NCBI RefSeq assembly: GCF_900079775.1 | Contig: NZ_LT556036.1 | Location: 71,664-135,663 of the forward strand | From: Leyella lascolaii | GTDB lineage: Bacteria > Bacteroidota > Bacteroidia > Bacteroidales > Bacteroidaceae | DNA: 64,000 bases | Reading direction: 5' to 3' | In this document: in pieces, positions 8,302-18,735 of the stretch | Layout of the letters: every line of letters begins with the position of its first letter | Numbering within the stretch: the stretch's first letter is position 1 | Translations under genes and position numbers: made by a program | The notes under the pieces: model-generated | Databases searched by the model: none | The model's input: the letters and a program-made list of their open reading frames with translations, nothing else | What the model was told of the DNA's origin: nothing

Positions 8302-8699
8302 ACCGTAAAGAAGTATACAGACGGCAGAACGAGAGTTTCATGGCACGGATGGCAGACGGGGAAGGGGTGCGTGAGCTTGAAGGGGGAGTGCTGTATAAGG
8401 TCCTGGCTGAAGGCTCCGGCTCGGTCGTGGCAGGTCCCCGCAGCATTGTCACCGTGCACTACACCGGAACGCTTGTCTCCGGAACGGTGTTCGACGACTC
8501 GCGTGTGCGCTCCTGTCCGGAAGCGTTTCGTGTGGACACACTCATTGAGGGATTGCGCACCGCGTTGTGCCACATGCGCTCGGGAGACCGCTGGCAGGTG
8601 TTTGTCCCATGGCAGAAAGGGTACGGACGCAAGGCGTCGGGTGACATTCTGGGCTGCTCCGCGCTTGTCTTCGACATCGAGCTTATAAACGTGGAGTGA
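8298..8699 (+). CDS. FKBP-type peptidyl-prolyl cis-trans isomerase
   Basis: A 133-residue, single-domain FKBP that catalyses proline isomerisation in protein folding. The core pattern is clear: VTVHYTGTLVSGTVFDDS, FRVDTLIEGLRTAL, MRSGDRWQVFVPWQKGYG and a closing ALVFDIELINVE. The usual Ile/Trp and Tyr of the active pocket are at recognisable places. There is no signal peptide or lipobox, whereas many Bacteroidetes FKBPs are exported, so this one probably acts in the cytoplasm. It is coupled by a four-base overlap to the upstream hypothetical gene. Confidence 0.9.
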   Translation: MNRKEVYRRQNESFMARMADGEGVRELEGGVLYKVLAEGSGSVVAGPRSIVTVHYTGTLVSGTVFDDSRVRSCPEAFRVDTLIEGLRTALCHMRSGDRWQVFVPWQKGYGRKASGDILGCSALVFDIELINVE

Positions 8700-8720
8700 G
8701 ACATGGTGTAAGGGAAAATA

Positions 8721-8924
8721 CTGAACGCGAATTGTCATCAGACCAGCCAAAGTGCGCTTCTCACTTGATTTATATGCTCTTAATCCCTCTTCCTCACTGT
8801 TGGCACCATCCATCTTCCCGCTCCTGCTTGGTGTGGCACTCCGCATCTTCGGCAAAAGCGGAAGGCAACATGTCTGACAGTAGTACGGAAAAAGGATGAA
8901 GTCTGATAACAATCCGGGTTAAAA
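8721..8924. repeat. Copy A of a dispersed ~205-base imperfect palindrome element
   Basis: The left end (AACGCGAATTGTCATCAGAC) and the right end (GTCTGATAACAATCCGGGTT) are imperfect inverted repeats. Both resemble the perfect 20-base ends of copy D at 60668-60872. The right arm, reverse complemented, also matches the inner arm of copy D, including CTACTGTCAG. No coding content. It separates the FKBP gene from the DUF1294 gene. Confidence 0.65.
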
Positions 8925-8941
8925 TGAAAATAAACTGACAT

Positions 8942-9223
8942 ATGAATACACATCTATTATATATCCTCCTGACTTATCTTGCCGCCGTCAATCTGGCGGC
9001 TTTCATCGCTTTCGGAATAGACAAGTGGAATGCCGCGCACAGGCGCAGGCGCATTTCCGAGGCATCGCTGCTCATGTATGCCGCCGTGGGAGGAAGCGTC
9101 GGGGCGTGGGCGGGCATGAAGGTATGGCGTCATAAGACGCTCCACCGCAAGTTCAGATATGGCGTTCCTGCCATTCTTGTCACTCATGCAGTCCTTGCGT
9201 TCTATCTGTTTTATTTCATATAA
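8942..9223 (+). CDS. DUF1294 family small membrane protein
   Basis: A 93-residue protein with three hydrophobic helices. It shows the DUF1294 signatures: an N-terminal helix ending FGIDKWNAAHRRRRISEASLL, then AAVGGSVGAWAGMKVWRHKTLHRKFR. The conserved RHKT...KF motif is intact and the length is typical. Function is unknown. It stands alone, preceded by repeat copy A and followed by 1.1 kb without genes. Confidence 0.85.
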   Translation: MNTHLLYILLTYLAAVNLAAFIAFGIDKWNAAHRRRRISEASLLMYAAVGGSVGAWAGMKVWRHKTLHRKFRYGVPAILVTHAVLAFYLFYFI

Positions 9224-9606
9224 ACCATCATAATGCAAATAAGATATCAGCACATCACCTGTTTTCCACCATCTCTTTTCCGCACAACAGCCGGGAGTCC
9301 GCGTCACGCTTTTTATCTGTCTGTCAGCCCGCATCTCCGGCATGAGCCGAATATCTCATGTCCGTCAACTGCACAATATATAAATTATGAATAGCCTGAT
9401 GTCGGATATTTCTTCGGCATACCGCATTTTTTGTTCGGTGTCATGACGTATGTGCGGTGTCTGTCTGTTTGCGTATTGTCATCCGGTGGGCTTCTGTTTA
9501 TGCATAAAAATTCATTTCCGGAAGTAAAAAATATTTACATCCGTAATCTTCAAAACAGAATGCCGTAGGGCAGGAAAACACCTTCAGAAACACGTTGCGG
9601 GCATCT
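9224..9606. other. Intergenic, no gene seen
   Basis: No open frame here has protein-like composition. The part from about 9560 already shows GGAAAA/CTTTTCC-like words and merges into the 22-base array that follows. Confidence 0.5.
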
Positions 9607-9746
9607 CCGCGAAGCGATTTCCGTCATTCCGGCATGCCAAACGGTGCTTTCCGTCTCACCGCAGACACTGTCTTGTCTCTCCGCAAAGCCTTTCCTGTAT
9701 GACGGAACGGGCTTTTCCGTGTGTCGGAAAAGGCTTTTCCGCACCT
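9607..9746. repeat. 22-base-period degenerate repeat array 1
   Basis: Units of exactly 22 bases start at 9637, 9659, 9681, 9703 and 9725, with another at 9607 offset by 8 bases. The best two units read CGGAACGGGCTTTTCCG and CGGAAAAGGCTTTTCCG followed by five variable bases. The core is an imperfect palindrome GGAA..GGCTTTTCC. There are no unique spacers, so it is not CRISPR, and the period is not a codon multiple. Confidence 0.75.
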
Positions 9747-10196
9747 CCGTTTTTTCTCTCTCATCGCGTGCTTTACGGCAAACAGTTGGTAGACAACGTG
9801 TTACGTGTAAGTCTTAAGAATCGCGTTTTCACGACAAAAACACATTGCCGCTGCGAATAATCGCGCCATGACGCGATATGACGGAATCTTTTCCGCAGTT
9901 TATGCATAAATATACAATCGTACTGAATATATATTCACCCGTTCCGAACAAGCATATCGTAAGACATCTTCATTATTCCGCGCTGCTGTCATGACAGGCG
10001 GTTCGCGCTTTTGCCGGAGATGTCGCAAGACATGTCTGCCGGAATCCGGGCGCGTTATGGGGTCTGCTCCGCGTCAGGGGAACAGATGTCTGACAGCGCG
10101 TCATACATTTGTCATTGGTGTCCTGACTGCCTCCTGCCGGTCAGGCTGGCATGTTTCAGAGGCTCCTCGGCAGCTGTCCGGCATGCCGTCAGAATG
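9747..10196. other. Long upstream region of groESL, no gene seen
   Basis: About 450 bases with no coding frame. Half-sites related to TGACA/TGTCA recur (for example TGACAGCGCGTCA at 10091-10103), and there is GC-rich sequence around 10120-10190. It probably belongs to the groE control region. Confidence 0.4.
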
Positions 10197-10233
10197 TGAC
10201 AGAATTGTCAGTATGCTGATGACAAATCTGTCA
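10197..10233 (+). promoter_or_regulatory. Two tandem palindromes TGACA-N4-TGTCA upstream of groES
   Basis: Perfect 5-base dyads TGACA-GAAT-TGTCA (10197-10210) and TGACA-AATC-TGTCA (10220-10233) have centres 23 bases apart, close to two helical turns. They end 12 bases before a sigma-54-like promoter. Position and spacing suggest a dimeric activator or repressor site for groESL; the protein is unknown. Confidence 0.6.
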
Positions 10234-10245
10234 GTCATCCTTTTT

Positions 10246-10260
10246 TGGCATGGTTTTGGC
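10246..10260 (+). promoter_or_regulatory. Sigma-54-like -24/-12 promoter of groESL
   Basis: TGGCATGGTTTTGGC fits the RpoN consensus TGGCACGN4TTGC: the -24 GG and -12 GC are present with exact spacing, and two other consensus positions differ. It lies 78 bases before the groES start. No TAnnTTTG box or CIRCE element is seen in the same place. Confidence 0.55.
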
Positions 10261-10337
10261 TGTTAGCAAGGTGAAAGCGTCCGAAGAGGGCGCGCCCGGA
10301 AAGTAAATTCAGATTAAACTTTAAACATATAACCATT

Positions 10338-10607
10338 ATGAACATTAAACCGTTAGCAGACAGAGTGCTGGTACTTCCGGCACAAGCTGAAGAAAAAGTG
10401 GGAGGAATAATCATTCCTGATACAGCCAAAGAAAAGCCGCAGCACGGCAAGGTGGTAGCCGCCGGAAATGGTACAAAGGACGAACCTATGGTATTGAAAG
10501 AGGGCGACGAAGTGCTTTATGGCAAATATTCGGGAACCGAGCTCGAGTATGAGGGTGTGAAATATCTCATCATGCGCCAGAGCGATGTGCTCGCTGTCGT
10601 GGGCTGA
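10338..10607 (+). CDS. groES: Co-chaperonin GroES
   Basis: GroES is the 10-kDa heptameric lid of the GroEL folding chamber in the cytoplasm. The 89 residues have the usual order: [14 protein letters not shown], the mobile loop [17 protein letters not shown] that docks on Gro[11 protein letters not shown] and a closing beta strand SDVLAVVG. The length is slightly short but normal for Bacteroidetes. It is followed after 51 bases by groEL in one operon. Regulation may run through the sigma-54-like promoter and two palindromes upstream, and not through HrcA/CIRCE. Confidence 0.97.
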   Translation: MNIKPLADRVLVLPAQAEEKVGGIIIPDTAKEKPQHGKVVAAGNGTKDEPMVLKEGDEVLYGKYSGTELEYEGVKYLIMRQSDVLAVVG

Positions 10608-10643
10608 TCAACCGCATGCAAACATTTAAAAAACAACAGATAA

Positions 10644-12287
<1,644 letters not shown>

Positions 12288-12314
12288 TACTGAAACATCA
12301 GAGACAAGTATATT

Positions 12315-12352
12315 CAGGGGGTGGCTTTTTATGAAGCCATCCCCTGTTTTTT
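12315..12352 (+). terminator. Intrinsic terminator of groESL
   Basis: CAGGGG..GGCTT pairs with AAGCC..CCCCTG around a five-base loop and is followed by TTTTTTG. A textbook rho-independent terminator. Confidence 0.9.
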
Positions 12353-12436
12353 GTTTTTCGGTATAAGTTTTTTGATACTGCCAGTCAGTTTTTTGGCAGT
12401 CTTTGTGTACTGTATGTCCGTTATCATCTTCTCTTT

Positions 12437-12468
12437 TTTGCATTGCATACATATTATTATTACATTTG
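12437..12468 (+). promoter_or_regulatory. Promoter of the GH78 gene
   Basis: TTTG at 12437-12440 and TACATTTG at 12461-12468 are separated by 20 bases, matching the Bacteroidetes housekeeping consensus. The predicted start lies about 80 bases before the coding start. Confidence 0.7.
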
Positions 12469-12556
12469 TGCCATACAGAATGTCAAATGCCTGATACGCC
12501 GCAGTTGCAGACGGCGTGTCTCGCTTTTTTAAAGATCTAACCTATTTTTTATCATT

Positions 12557-15500
12557 ATGATTGGAAGAAACTTATTATTTGTGTCGTTGCTCCTGATGTG
12601 TGCCAATGCGTACGGTGCGCTGGGGGTGACCGGACTGCGCGTGATGACGCAGAAGAATCCGCAGGGCATTGACGACACCGAACCTTGTTTCAGCTGGAAA
12701 CTGGAGTCGGACGAAAGGTCTGTCTTGCAGACTTCCTACCGCATTGTCGTCACTGAAGGCGCGAGTGACGGCAGCGTCGTGTGGGATTCCGGTGTCATCG
12801 AGTCGTCTGAATCGTCCAACGTGCCGGCGGAGGGCATATCCCTGCAGCCGTCCACACGCTATTTCTGGAGCGTCACTGTGAGAGACAACAAAGGCAATGA
12901 GGCTCGTTCTGACGAACAGGCTTATTTCGACACCGGACTCATGGGGTCGGGATGGAGCGGCGCCAAATGGATAAAGGCGTCCGATGAGGCTTATGGCACG
13001 TCTGTCGGGAGTGTGAGCGACTATACTGTGGAGATGGATTTCGAGATTGAGCACACGGCTGCTGGCATATGCTTCGCAAAGACAGGAGAGGGCAATTTCT
13101 ATATGTGGCAGTTCAACACTACCGATACGGGCAATCCCAAGTTCCGCCCGCATGTGTGGAACAACGGCAATCCGGCTTTGCTCGGAGAGAAAGAGCTCAA
13201 CGGCATTGTCAGTCTGCGGAACGGTGAGACTTACCGTCTGCGCATAGAGGTGACTGACGGCGGACACCGTGCCACAACCTTCCTCAATGATGTCATGATA
13301 GATGAGCGCGACGGCGATTTCCCTTATGGTGATGTAGGTATACGTCAGGATTACGGCGACTACGACATGCAGCCGGAGACGGCATACTTCGACAACGTGA
13401 GGGTTTCCACGTCTTCAGACAACGTTCTGTTCTCGGAGGATTTCTCCAAGACAAACGGCTTCACGGCTGGTGAGGTTGTCGGCGGCAGGCTCTATGTGGT
13501 AGGCTCCACGCAGCAGAGCGTGTACGCATGGCAGAAGAAGGTTGTCCCGAATCTGAGATATAGGGTGGAGACCGACATGACCCTTATAAGAGACAATGCC
13601 GCAGTTGTGTTCGGAGCTACCGCCCGTAACACTTATTTCATGTGGCAGATAAACACTGCCGACAGTGATGTGCCGCTCGTGCGCCGACATATTTACAACA
13701 ACAGTACGACGCCGTGGCACGAGGACGTCAGGATTACGGCTTTCTCGAAGGATGACCTTCTTGGTCATGAGCGTCACATCACCATAGATGTGGACGGCAA
13801 CGTGATAAAGACTTTTATTGACGGAGAACTGGTCGATACGTATACCGACAATTCTGGTGTACTGGCGAAAGGCGATCTCGGACTCCGGGTAGACAATACT
13901 TCCGCTACAGTAAAGGAGGAAGCATACTTTGACAATCTGAAAATGACCGTATTTGACGGTGACGGAGAGCCGGAGGTGGTGTTCTTTGAAGATTTTGAAA
14001 GCGAAAACTCCGAATATTTCTACAGTCCGGACATCGTCGTGGTAGACGGCAACCGCAAGTGCCACATGCATGTCACCGGAACCGAAAACCGCATGATGCA
14101 GGATGCCACATACGGAGCTCCGATGTTCCGCAAGGACTTTACGGTGGAGAAGAAAGTAAGGTCAGCGAAACTCTACACGTCGGCTCTCGGTGTCTATGAT
14201 GTGTTTGTCAACGGACGTAGGGTGGGACATCTTCAGCCTGACGGCACAACCGTATACGAGGAACTCAAGCCCGGCTGGACCGATTATCGCAAGCGTGTGT
14301 TCTATCAGTCGCACGATGTCACGTCACTGTTTGTGGAAGGCAGGAACACCATAGGGGCTGTCGTCACGCCGGGATGGTGGGCTGGAGCGATAGCCAAAGG
14401 CATATACGGCGCGCCTGAGACAGGGTTCATCGCCAAGCTGGTGATAACATATGACGACAACACTACTGGTGTCATCGTGACCGACGACACATGGGCGTCT
14501 TCAAGAAAAGGTGCCGTGAAGAGTGGTGATATATACGACGGAGAGGTGTATGACGCACGCATCGTGACCGACTGGAACGGAAGCGACATCAGTACATGGA
14601 ATGCCGTGGCTGAGAATACTGGCTTCAACGGCGTGATAGAAGCGGAGAAAGGACCTTTCGTAAAGGTGCTTGACGACAACATACTGTCCGTAAAGACTGC
14701 CACGATATACGAGGGTACGACAGAAGGTTCGGGCGATTACGGCATGATAAATGTCGTGGACAAGGTGGACGGAGACGCTCCGGTGAAACTCAGGAAGGGG
14801 CAGTCTGTCATATTCGACTTCGGTCAGAACTTTGCAGGATGGGTCGAGTTCAAGGTCAACGGCAAGCGCAGCACTCGTCTGCATCTGCGTTTTGCGGAGA
14901 TGCTGAACGACACCGGAGAGAAGAGCAGAGCCAACGACGGTCCCGGGGGAAGTCTCTATCTTGCCAATCTACGCACGGCTAAGGCGGAACTGTATTATAC
15001 AATGTCGGGTGTGGAAAACGAGACTTACAGTCCTACAACGACATTCTACGGATTCCGTTATTGCGAGCTTACTCCGACTGAAGACGTGGAGGTGGTTTCA
15101 ATAAAAGGCGTTCCCATAAGCTCGTCGCATGAGGATATAGGATATGTCACGACCGATAACGACATGGTGAACAGACTGTTCAGCAATATCATATGGGGGC
15201 AGCGCAGCAACCTTATCTCTGTTCCGACAGACTGTCCGCAGCGTGACGAGCGGTTGGGATGGACTGCCGACACGCAGGTTTTCACAAATACCGCGATGTA
15301 TAATTCGAATGTCTCCGCATTCTATGAGAAGTGGATGACAGACGTACGCGACGGTCAGCGTGAGGACGGGGCTTACTATGACATCGCTCCTGTTAGCTGG
15401 ACGGAATTCGGAAACGGCGCGTGGGCGGACGCAGGCATCATCGTGCCGTGGAACGTTTACCTCATGTCGGGAGACAAGAGCATAATAGAGGACAATTATG

Positions 15501-16786
15501 AGTCGATGGAGAGATACATGACATGGCTCTCGACGCAGCAGGGCGACGGCTATAAGTATCAGGGTGGAGGCACTGCTCACGGCGACTGGCTGTCGTTCGC
15601 AACGACAGATCCGCGCTATGTCAGTGTGGCATATTATGCTTATGACGCCCGCCTTATGGCTAAGATGTCAAGGGTGTTGAGCCAATCCGAGAACGACGAA
15701 TACGCACGGAAGGCTGACATGTATGAGACTTTGTTCAATAATATAAAGGACGAGTTCCAGAGCCGTTTCTTCATTTCCTCGACAGGAGCATTGCGACGTC
15801 CTACACAGACAGCATGCCTTCTGGCTCTCAACTTCGGCTTGTACAAGGATCAGAACCAGTATGACTATCTCACGAAACGGCTTGAGAGCCTTATCACATC
15901 AAACGGTGAGAAACTTAATACTGGCTTTGTCGGTACGGCGGTCATCAATACCACACTGTCTGACAACGGACTTGCAGACAAGGCATACAACCTGTTGCAG
16001 CAGAGAGAATGTCCTTCATGGCTCTACAGCATAGACCAGGGAGCTACCACAATGTGGGAGAGATGGGATTCTTATACAAAGGAAAAAGGTTTCGGTGACG
16101 CTTCGATGAACTCGTTCAACCATTATGCTTATGGTGCGGTGGGCGAATGGATGTACCGCAATATGGCTGGTATCGCTGTAAGTGAGGATAATCCCGGATT
16201 CAGGCATATCATCCTTCGCCCGTGCATAGACAGCCGTTCCTCCATACCGGACGGACAGGAAAGGATAAACAAAGTGGACTGCGGCTACGACTGTAATTAT
16301 GGAAAGATAGTCTCTTCATGGACTGCCGGTGATGGCGTATTGCATGATTATAAGGTCGTTGTTCCTGCAAATGCCACCGCAACGCTTTATCTTCCTGTGA
16401 CAGGCGAGAACGCGGCGGTTTATGAAAACGGCGTGCCTGCATCGGAGGCGGAAGGAGTCGAGTTCGTGAAATATGAGGATGGAATGATGGTTTACAGCCT
16501 CGGCTCAGGCTCATACCATTTCACTGCAGAGGTCGCAGACAACATCTCGGAAGTGGAGAAAAACGGCAGAATGTCGGTATATCCTAATCCGGTGAAGGAC
16601 AGACTCAATCTGTCATGTGACGGGAATGTGTCAAAAGTCAGTCTGTGCTCAGTGTCCGGCAGTGTTGCAAAGGTCTTGGACGGCAACTGTTCGAGCATTG
16701 ACATGACGGATTTGACGGCTGGAGTATATCTCCTCAAGGCTTGGTGTGATGATAAGGTCTATACGGCGAAAATAATAAAACAGTGA
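12557..16786 (+). CDS. Secreted GH78 alpha-L-rhamnosidase with type IX secretion tail
   Basis: Predicted to release terminal alpha-L-rhamnose from plant or microbial glycans outside the cell. Domains in order: signal peptide (1-20); fibronectin-like N domain (about 24-135); two related laminin-G-like domains (about 155-300 and 330-490), each with MWQ(F/I)NT; a jelly-roll rhamnosidase N domain (about 524-700); the (alpha/alpha)6 barrel with DCPQRDERLGWTAD at 892-905, carrying the acidic catalytic cluster; and a C-terminal sandwich. The last 75 or so residues (MSVYPNPVKDRLNL ... KIIKQ) are a Por-type sorting tail of the type IX secretion system. At 1409 residues it is much longer than a minimal GH78 because of the two inserted domains. 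It is a single gene with its own promoter and terminator. Confidence 0.93.
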   Translation: MIGRNLLFVSLLLMCANAYGALGVTGLRVMTQKNPQGIDDTEPCFSWKLESDERSVLQTSYRIVVTEGASDGSVVWDSGVIESSESSNVPAEGISLQPSTRYFWSVTVRDNKGNEARSDEQAYFDTGLMGSGWSGAKWIKASDEAYGTSVGSVSDYTVEMDFEIEHTAAGICFAKTGEGNFYMWQFNTTDTGNPKFRPHVWNNGNPALLGEKELNGIVSLRNGETYRLRIEVTDGGHRATTFLNDVMIDERDGDFPYGDVGIRQDYGDYDMQPETAYFDNVRVSTSSDNVLFSEDFSKTNGFTAGEVVGGRLYVVGSTQQSVYAWQKKVVPNLRYRVETDMTLIRDNAAVVFGATARNTYFMWQINTADSDVPLVRRHIYNNSTTPWHEDVRITAFSKDDLLGHERHITIDVDGNVIKTFIDGELVDTYTDNSGVLAKGDLGLRVDNTSATVKEEAYFDNLKMTVFDGDGEPEVVFFEDFESENSEYFYSPDIVVVDGNRKCHMHVTGTENRMMQDATYGAPMFRKDFTVEKKVRSAKLYTSALGVYDVFVNGRRVGHLQPDGTTVYEELKPGWTDYRKRVFYQSHDVTSLFVEGRNTIGAVVTPGWWAGAIAKGIYGAPETGFIAKLVITYDDNTTGVIVTDDTWASSRKGAVKSGDIYDGEVYDARIVTDWNGSDISTWNAVAENTGFNGVIEAEKGPFVKVLDDNILSVKTATIYEGTTEGSGDYGMINVVDKVDGDAPVKLRKGQSVIFDFGQNFAGWVEFKVNGKRSTRLHLRFAEMLNDTGEKSRANDGPGGSLYLANLRTAKAELYYTMSGVENETYSPTTTFYGFRYCELTPTEDVEVVSIKGVPISSSHEDIGYVTTDNDMVNRLFSNIIWGQRSNLISVPTDCPQRDERLGWTADTQVFTNTAMYNSNVSAFYEKWMTDVRDGQREDGAYYDIAPVSWTEFGNGAWADAGIIVPWNVYLMSGDKSIIEDNYESMERYMTWLSTQQGDGYKYQGGGTAHGDWLSFATTDPRYVSVAYYAYDARLMAKMSRVLSQSENDEYARKADMYETLFNNIKDEFQSRFFISSTGALRRPTQTACLLALNFGLYKDQNQYDYLTKRLESLITSNGEKLNTGFVGTAVINTTLSDNGLADKAYNLLQQRECPSWLYSIDQGATTMWERWDSYTKEKGFGDASMNSFNHYAYGAVGEWMYRNMAGIAVSEDNPGFRHIILRPCIDSRSSIPDGQERINKVDCGYDCNYGKIVSSWTAGDGVLHDYKVVVPANATATLYLPVTGENAAVYENGVPASEAEGVEFVKYEDGMMVYSLGSGSYHFTAEVADNISEVEKNGRMSVYPNPVKDRLNLSCDGNVSKVSLCSVSGSVAKVLDGNCSSIDMTDLTAGVYLLKAWCDDKVYTAKIIKQ

Positions 16787-16815
16787 TTCCGCAGTCTTAC
16801 TGACTGACGACTTTG

Positions 16816-16854
16816 ACCGCACTTGCGCTTTTTAATGCTGCAAGTGCGGTTTTC
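16816..16854 (+). terminator. Terminator of the GH78 gene
   Basis: ACCGCACTTGC pairs perfectly with GCAAGTGCGGT around a loop and is followed by TTTT; an 11-pair stem about 30 bases after the stop codon. Confidence 0.85.
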
Positions 16855-16967
16855 TGATGTTTTTTTTTTAATTTCGCGATGTGATAGGACTGCGATGCCT
16901 GCACTACGGACGGTTCTTACAGACTGCGCATTTTAGAGACGGGTGATTTGGCGGAGGTATGTTTTTG

Positions 16968-17040
16968 TTTAAAAAAAACAGTGCCGGTGAGAGCAATGAG
17001 AGCTTGCTCACAGATTGCCGGGCGCAGCCTGTTCTCTTTA
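16968..17040 (-). repeat. 70-base dispersed repeat, copy 2
   Basis: The reverse complement matches 2142-2210 at about nine of ten bases. It ends in an A-run on the plus strand and contains GAGAGCAATGAGAGCTTGCTC. It lies in the gap between GH78 and the AmgK-like gene. Confidence 0.7.
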
Positions 17041-17115
17041 AAAAAACAGTGTCTGGCATCGTTTGTCAGTCCTTGTGTGTGAATAAAAAGTTTGACATAA
17101 TATAATAGGAACGTT

Positions 17116-18669
17116 TTGGAGAAGTTGATAAACCTGTACAGACAATGGCGTGGAGAGTCTCCTGTACACATTGAGAAACTGCAGATGGCTGGAAGCAACC
17201 GTGAGTATTACCGTATGGCGGATGCTGACGGCGCGACTGTCATAGGTGTGATAGGAACCAGCCGCGATGAGAATCACGCATTCATTTATTTGTCCGGACA
17301 TTTCACAAGACGCCGGTTGCCTGTGCCGCAGATTCTTGCCGCAAGCGAGGATGAGTTGTGTTATTTGCAGACTGACCTCGGTACGGTGTCTCTGTTCGAC
17401 GCTTTGAGCGGCGGCAGACAGGCAGGCGGGAGGTATAATCAGCGTGAGAAGGCTCTGCTGACTGAGACAATCCGGCAGCTGCCAAACATTCAGATACGCG
17501 GCGCGCGCGGTCTGGAGTGGGAGAATTGTTACCCGCAGCCTGAGTTTGATGAGGCAAGTGTGCTGTTCGATCTCAATTATTTCAAATATTGTTTTCTCAA
17601 ACCTTCGGAGCTCGATTTCCATGAGCTGAAGCTTGAGGCAAACTTCAGGCTGTTCGCAAAAGACCTCACCGCCGAGACTTCAGACTGTTTTCTTTACCGT
17701 GACTTTCAGGCGCGCAACGTGATGCTTGATGCCGGAGGGCATCCGTATTTCATAGACTTCCAGGGCGGACGCAAAGGTCCTTACTACTATGATCTTGCTT
17801 CTTTCCTTTGGCAGGCGTCCGCAAGGTATCCCCATAAACTGAGACGTGAGCTTGTGGCTGTATATTATAATTCGCTGAAAGACTATGTCGAAGTTCCTTC
17901 TGTGCGTTATTTCGTGGAGCGGTTGGGACTGTTCGTGCTCTTCCGTACGCTTCAGGTGTTGGGCGCGTATGGCTTCAGAGGTTATTTTGAACGTAAGAGA
18001 CATTTCCTCGACTCCATACCTTTGGCTATGGAGAACCTGCGCGAGTTGCTCGCCATGCAGCGGTCTTTCCCTTATCCCTATATGATGGACATGTTGCGGA
18101 GGCTGACAGAACTGCCGCAGTATGCGAGGATAGAGCAGCCTGCGCTTAACCGTTCCGACGGATTTAAAACAACGGACGACAATGTGTTCAGTGCTCATCC
18201 GCAGGACGGACCTGCCACTTTCTCCAAGTATGACGGCAAGGGTCCGCTTGTGGTCCGCGTGTTCAGCTTCTCTTACAGAAAGGGAATACCAGCCGATGAT
18301 TCTGGAAACGGCGGCGGATATGTGTTCGATTGCAGGTCGACTCATAATCCGGGACGTTATGAACCATACAAAAAGCTGACGGGACTTGACGAACCTGTCA
18401 TCCGCTTTCTGGAGGATGACGGTGAGATTCTTACCTTTCTCGACAGCGTGTACTCACTTGCGGACAGGCACGTGGAGCGTTACATCCAGCGCGGCTTTAC
18501 CGATCTGATGTTCTCGTTCGGCTGTACCGGCGGTCAGCATCGAAGCGTTTATTCAGCCCAGCATCTTGCCGAGCACCTCAATTCGAAGTATGGTATCGAG
18601 GTGAGAATCGTACATCGTGAGCAGAATATAGAGCAGGTATTGAAGGCGAGAGATTCAAACGCAGGGTGA
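17116..18669 (+). CDS. Fusion of AmgK-like sugar kinase and RapZ C-terminal domain
   Basis: Residues 1 to about 340 form an aminoglycoside-phosphotransferase-fold kinase with the catalytic loop YRDFQARNVML (Asp196) and the metal site FIDFQGG (Asp214). This is typical of AmgK, which phosphorylates N-acetylmuramate/N-acetylglucosamine at C1 in cell-wall recycling. Residues from about 375 match the C-terminal half of RapZ: RSTHNPGRYEPYKKLTGLDEPV and FGCTGGQHRSVYSAQ. In E. coli that half senses glucosamine-6-phosphate status and binds small RNAs. The start is TTG at 17116, since MEKLINLYRQW fits the family; the first in-frame ATG would remove 23 residues. The next gene encodes a MurU-like nucleotidyltransferase, which supports a recycling role. 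Confidence 0.88.
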   Translation: MEKLINLYRQWRGESPVHIEKLQMAGSNREYYRMADADGATVIGVIGTSRDENHAFIYLSGHFTRRRLPVPQILAASEDELCYLQTDLGTVSLFDALSGGRQAGGRYNQREKALLTETIRQLPNIQIRGARGLEWENCYPQPEFDEASVLFDLNYFKYCFLKPSELDFHELKLEANFRLFAKDLTAETSDCFLYRDFQARNVMLDAGGHPYFIDFQGGRKGPYYYDLASFLWQASARYPHKLRRELVAVYYNSLKDYVEVPSVRYFVERLGLFVLFRTLQVLGAYGFRGYFERKRHFLDSIPLAMENLRELLAMQRSFPYPYMMDMLRRLTELPQYARIEQPALNRSDGFKTTDDNVFSAHPQDGPATFSKYDGKGPLVVRVFSFSYRKGIPADDSGNGGGYVFDCRSTHNPGRYEPYKKLTGLDEPVIRFLEDDGEILTFLDSVYSLADRHVERYIQRGFTDLMFSFGCTGGQHRSVYSAQHLAEHLNSKYGIEVRIVHREQNIEQVLKARDSNAG

Positions 18670-18674
18670 AAACC

Positions 18675-18705
18675 TTTGCCGTTTAAAATAAAATAAGTAA
18701 TTTTG
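18675..18705 (+). promoter_or_regulatory. Promoter of the MurU-like gene
   Basis: TTTG at 18675 and TAATTTTG at 18698 are 19 bases apart, directly after the stop of the kinase gene. The nucleotidyltransferase can thus be transcribed independently. Confidence 0.65.
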
Positions 18706-18735
18706 CACGTGTAAAAAATCCTTTTTTACTTGAAG

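Noticed and set aside
8160..8912. Minus-strand frame of 250 codons across the FKBP gene
   Set aside because: It runs opposite two coupled, well-supported genes and repeat copy A and has no domain.
9550..9744. Minus-strand frame of 64 codons in the groES upstream region
   Set aside because: It overlies the 22-base array, whose period breaks codon phase, and it has no homologous look.
10197..10337. CIRCE/HrcA site at groESL
   Set aside because: No TTAGCACTC-N9-GAGTGCTAA element is present; the palindromes found have a different sequence.
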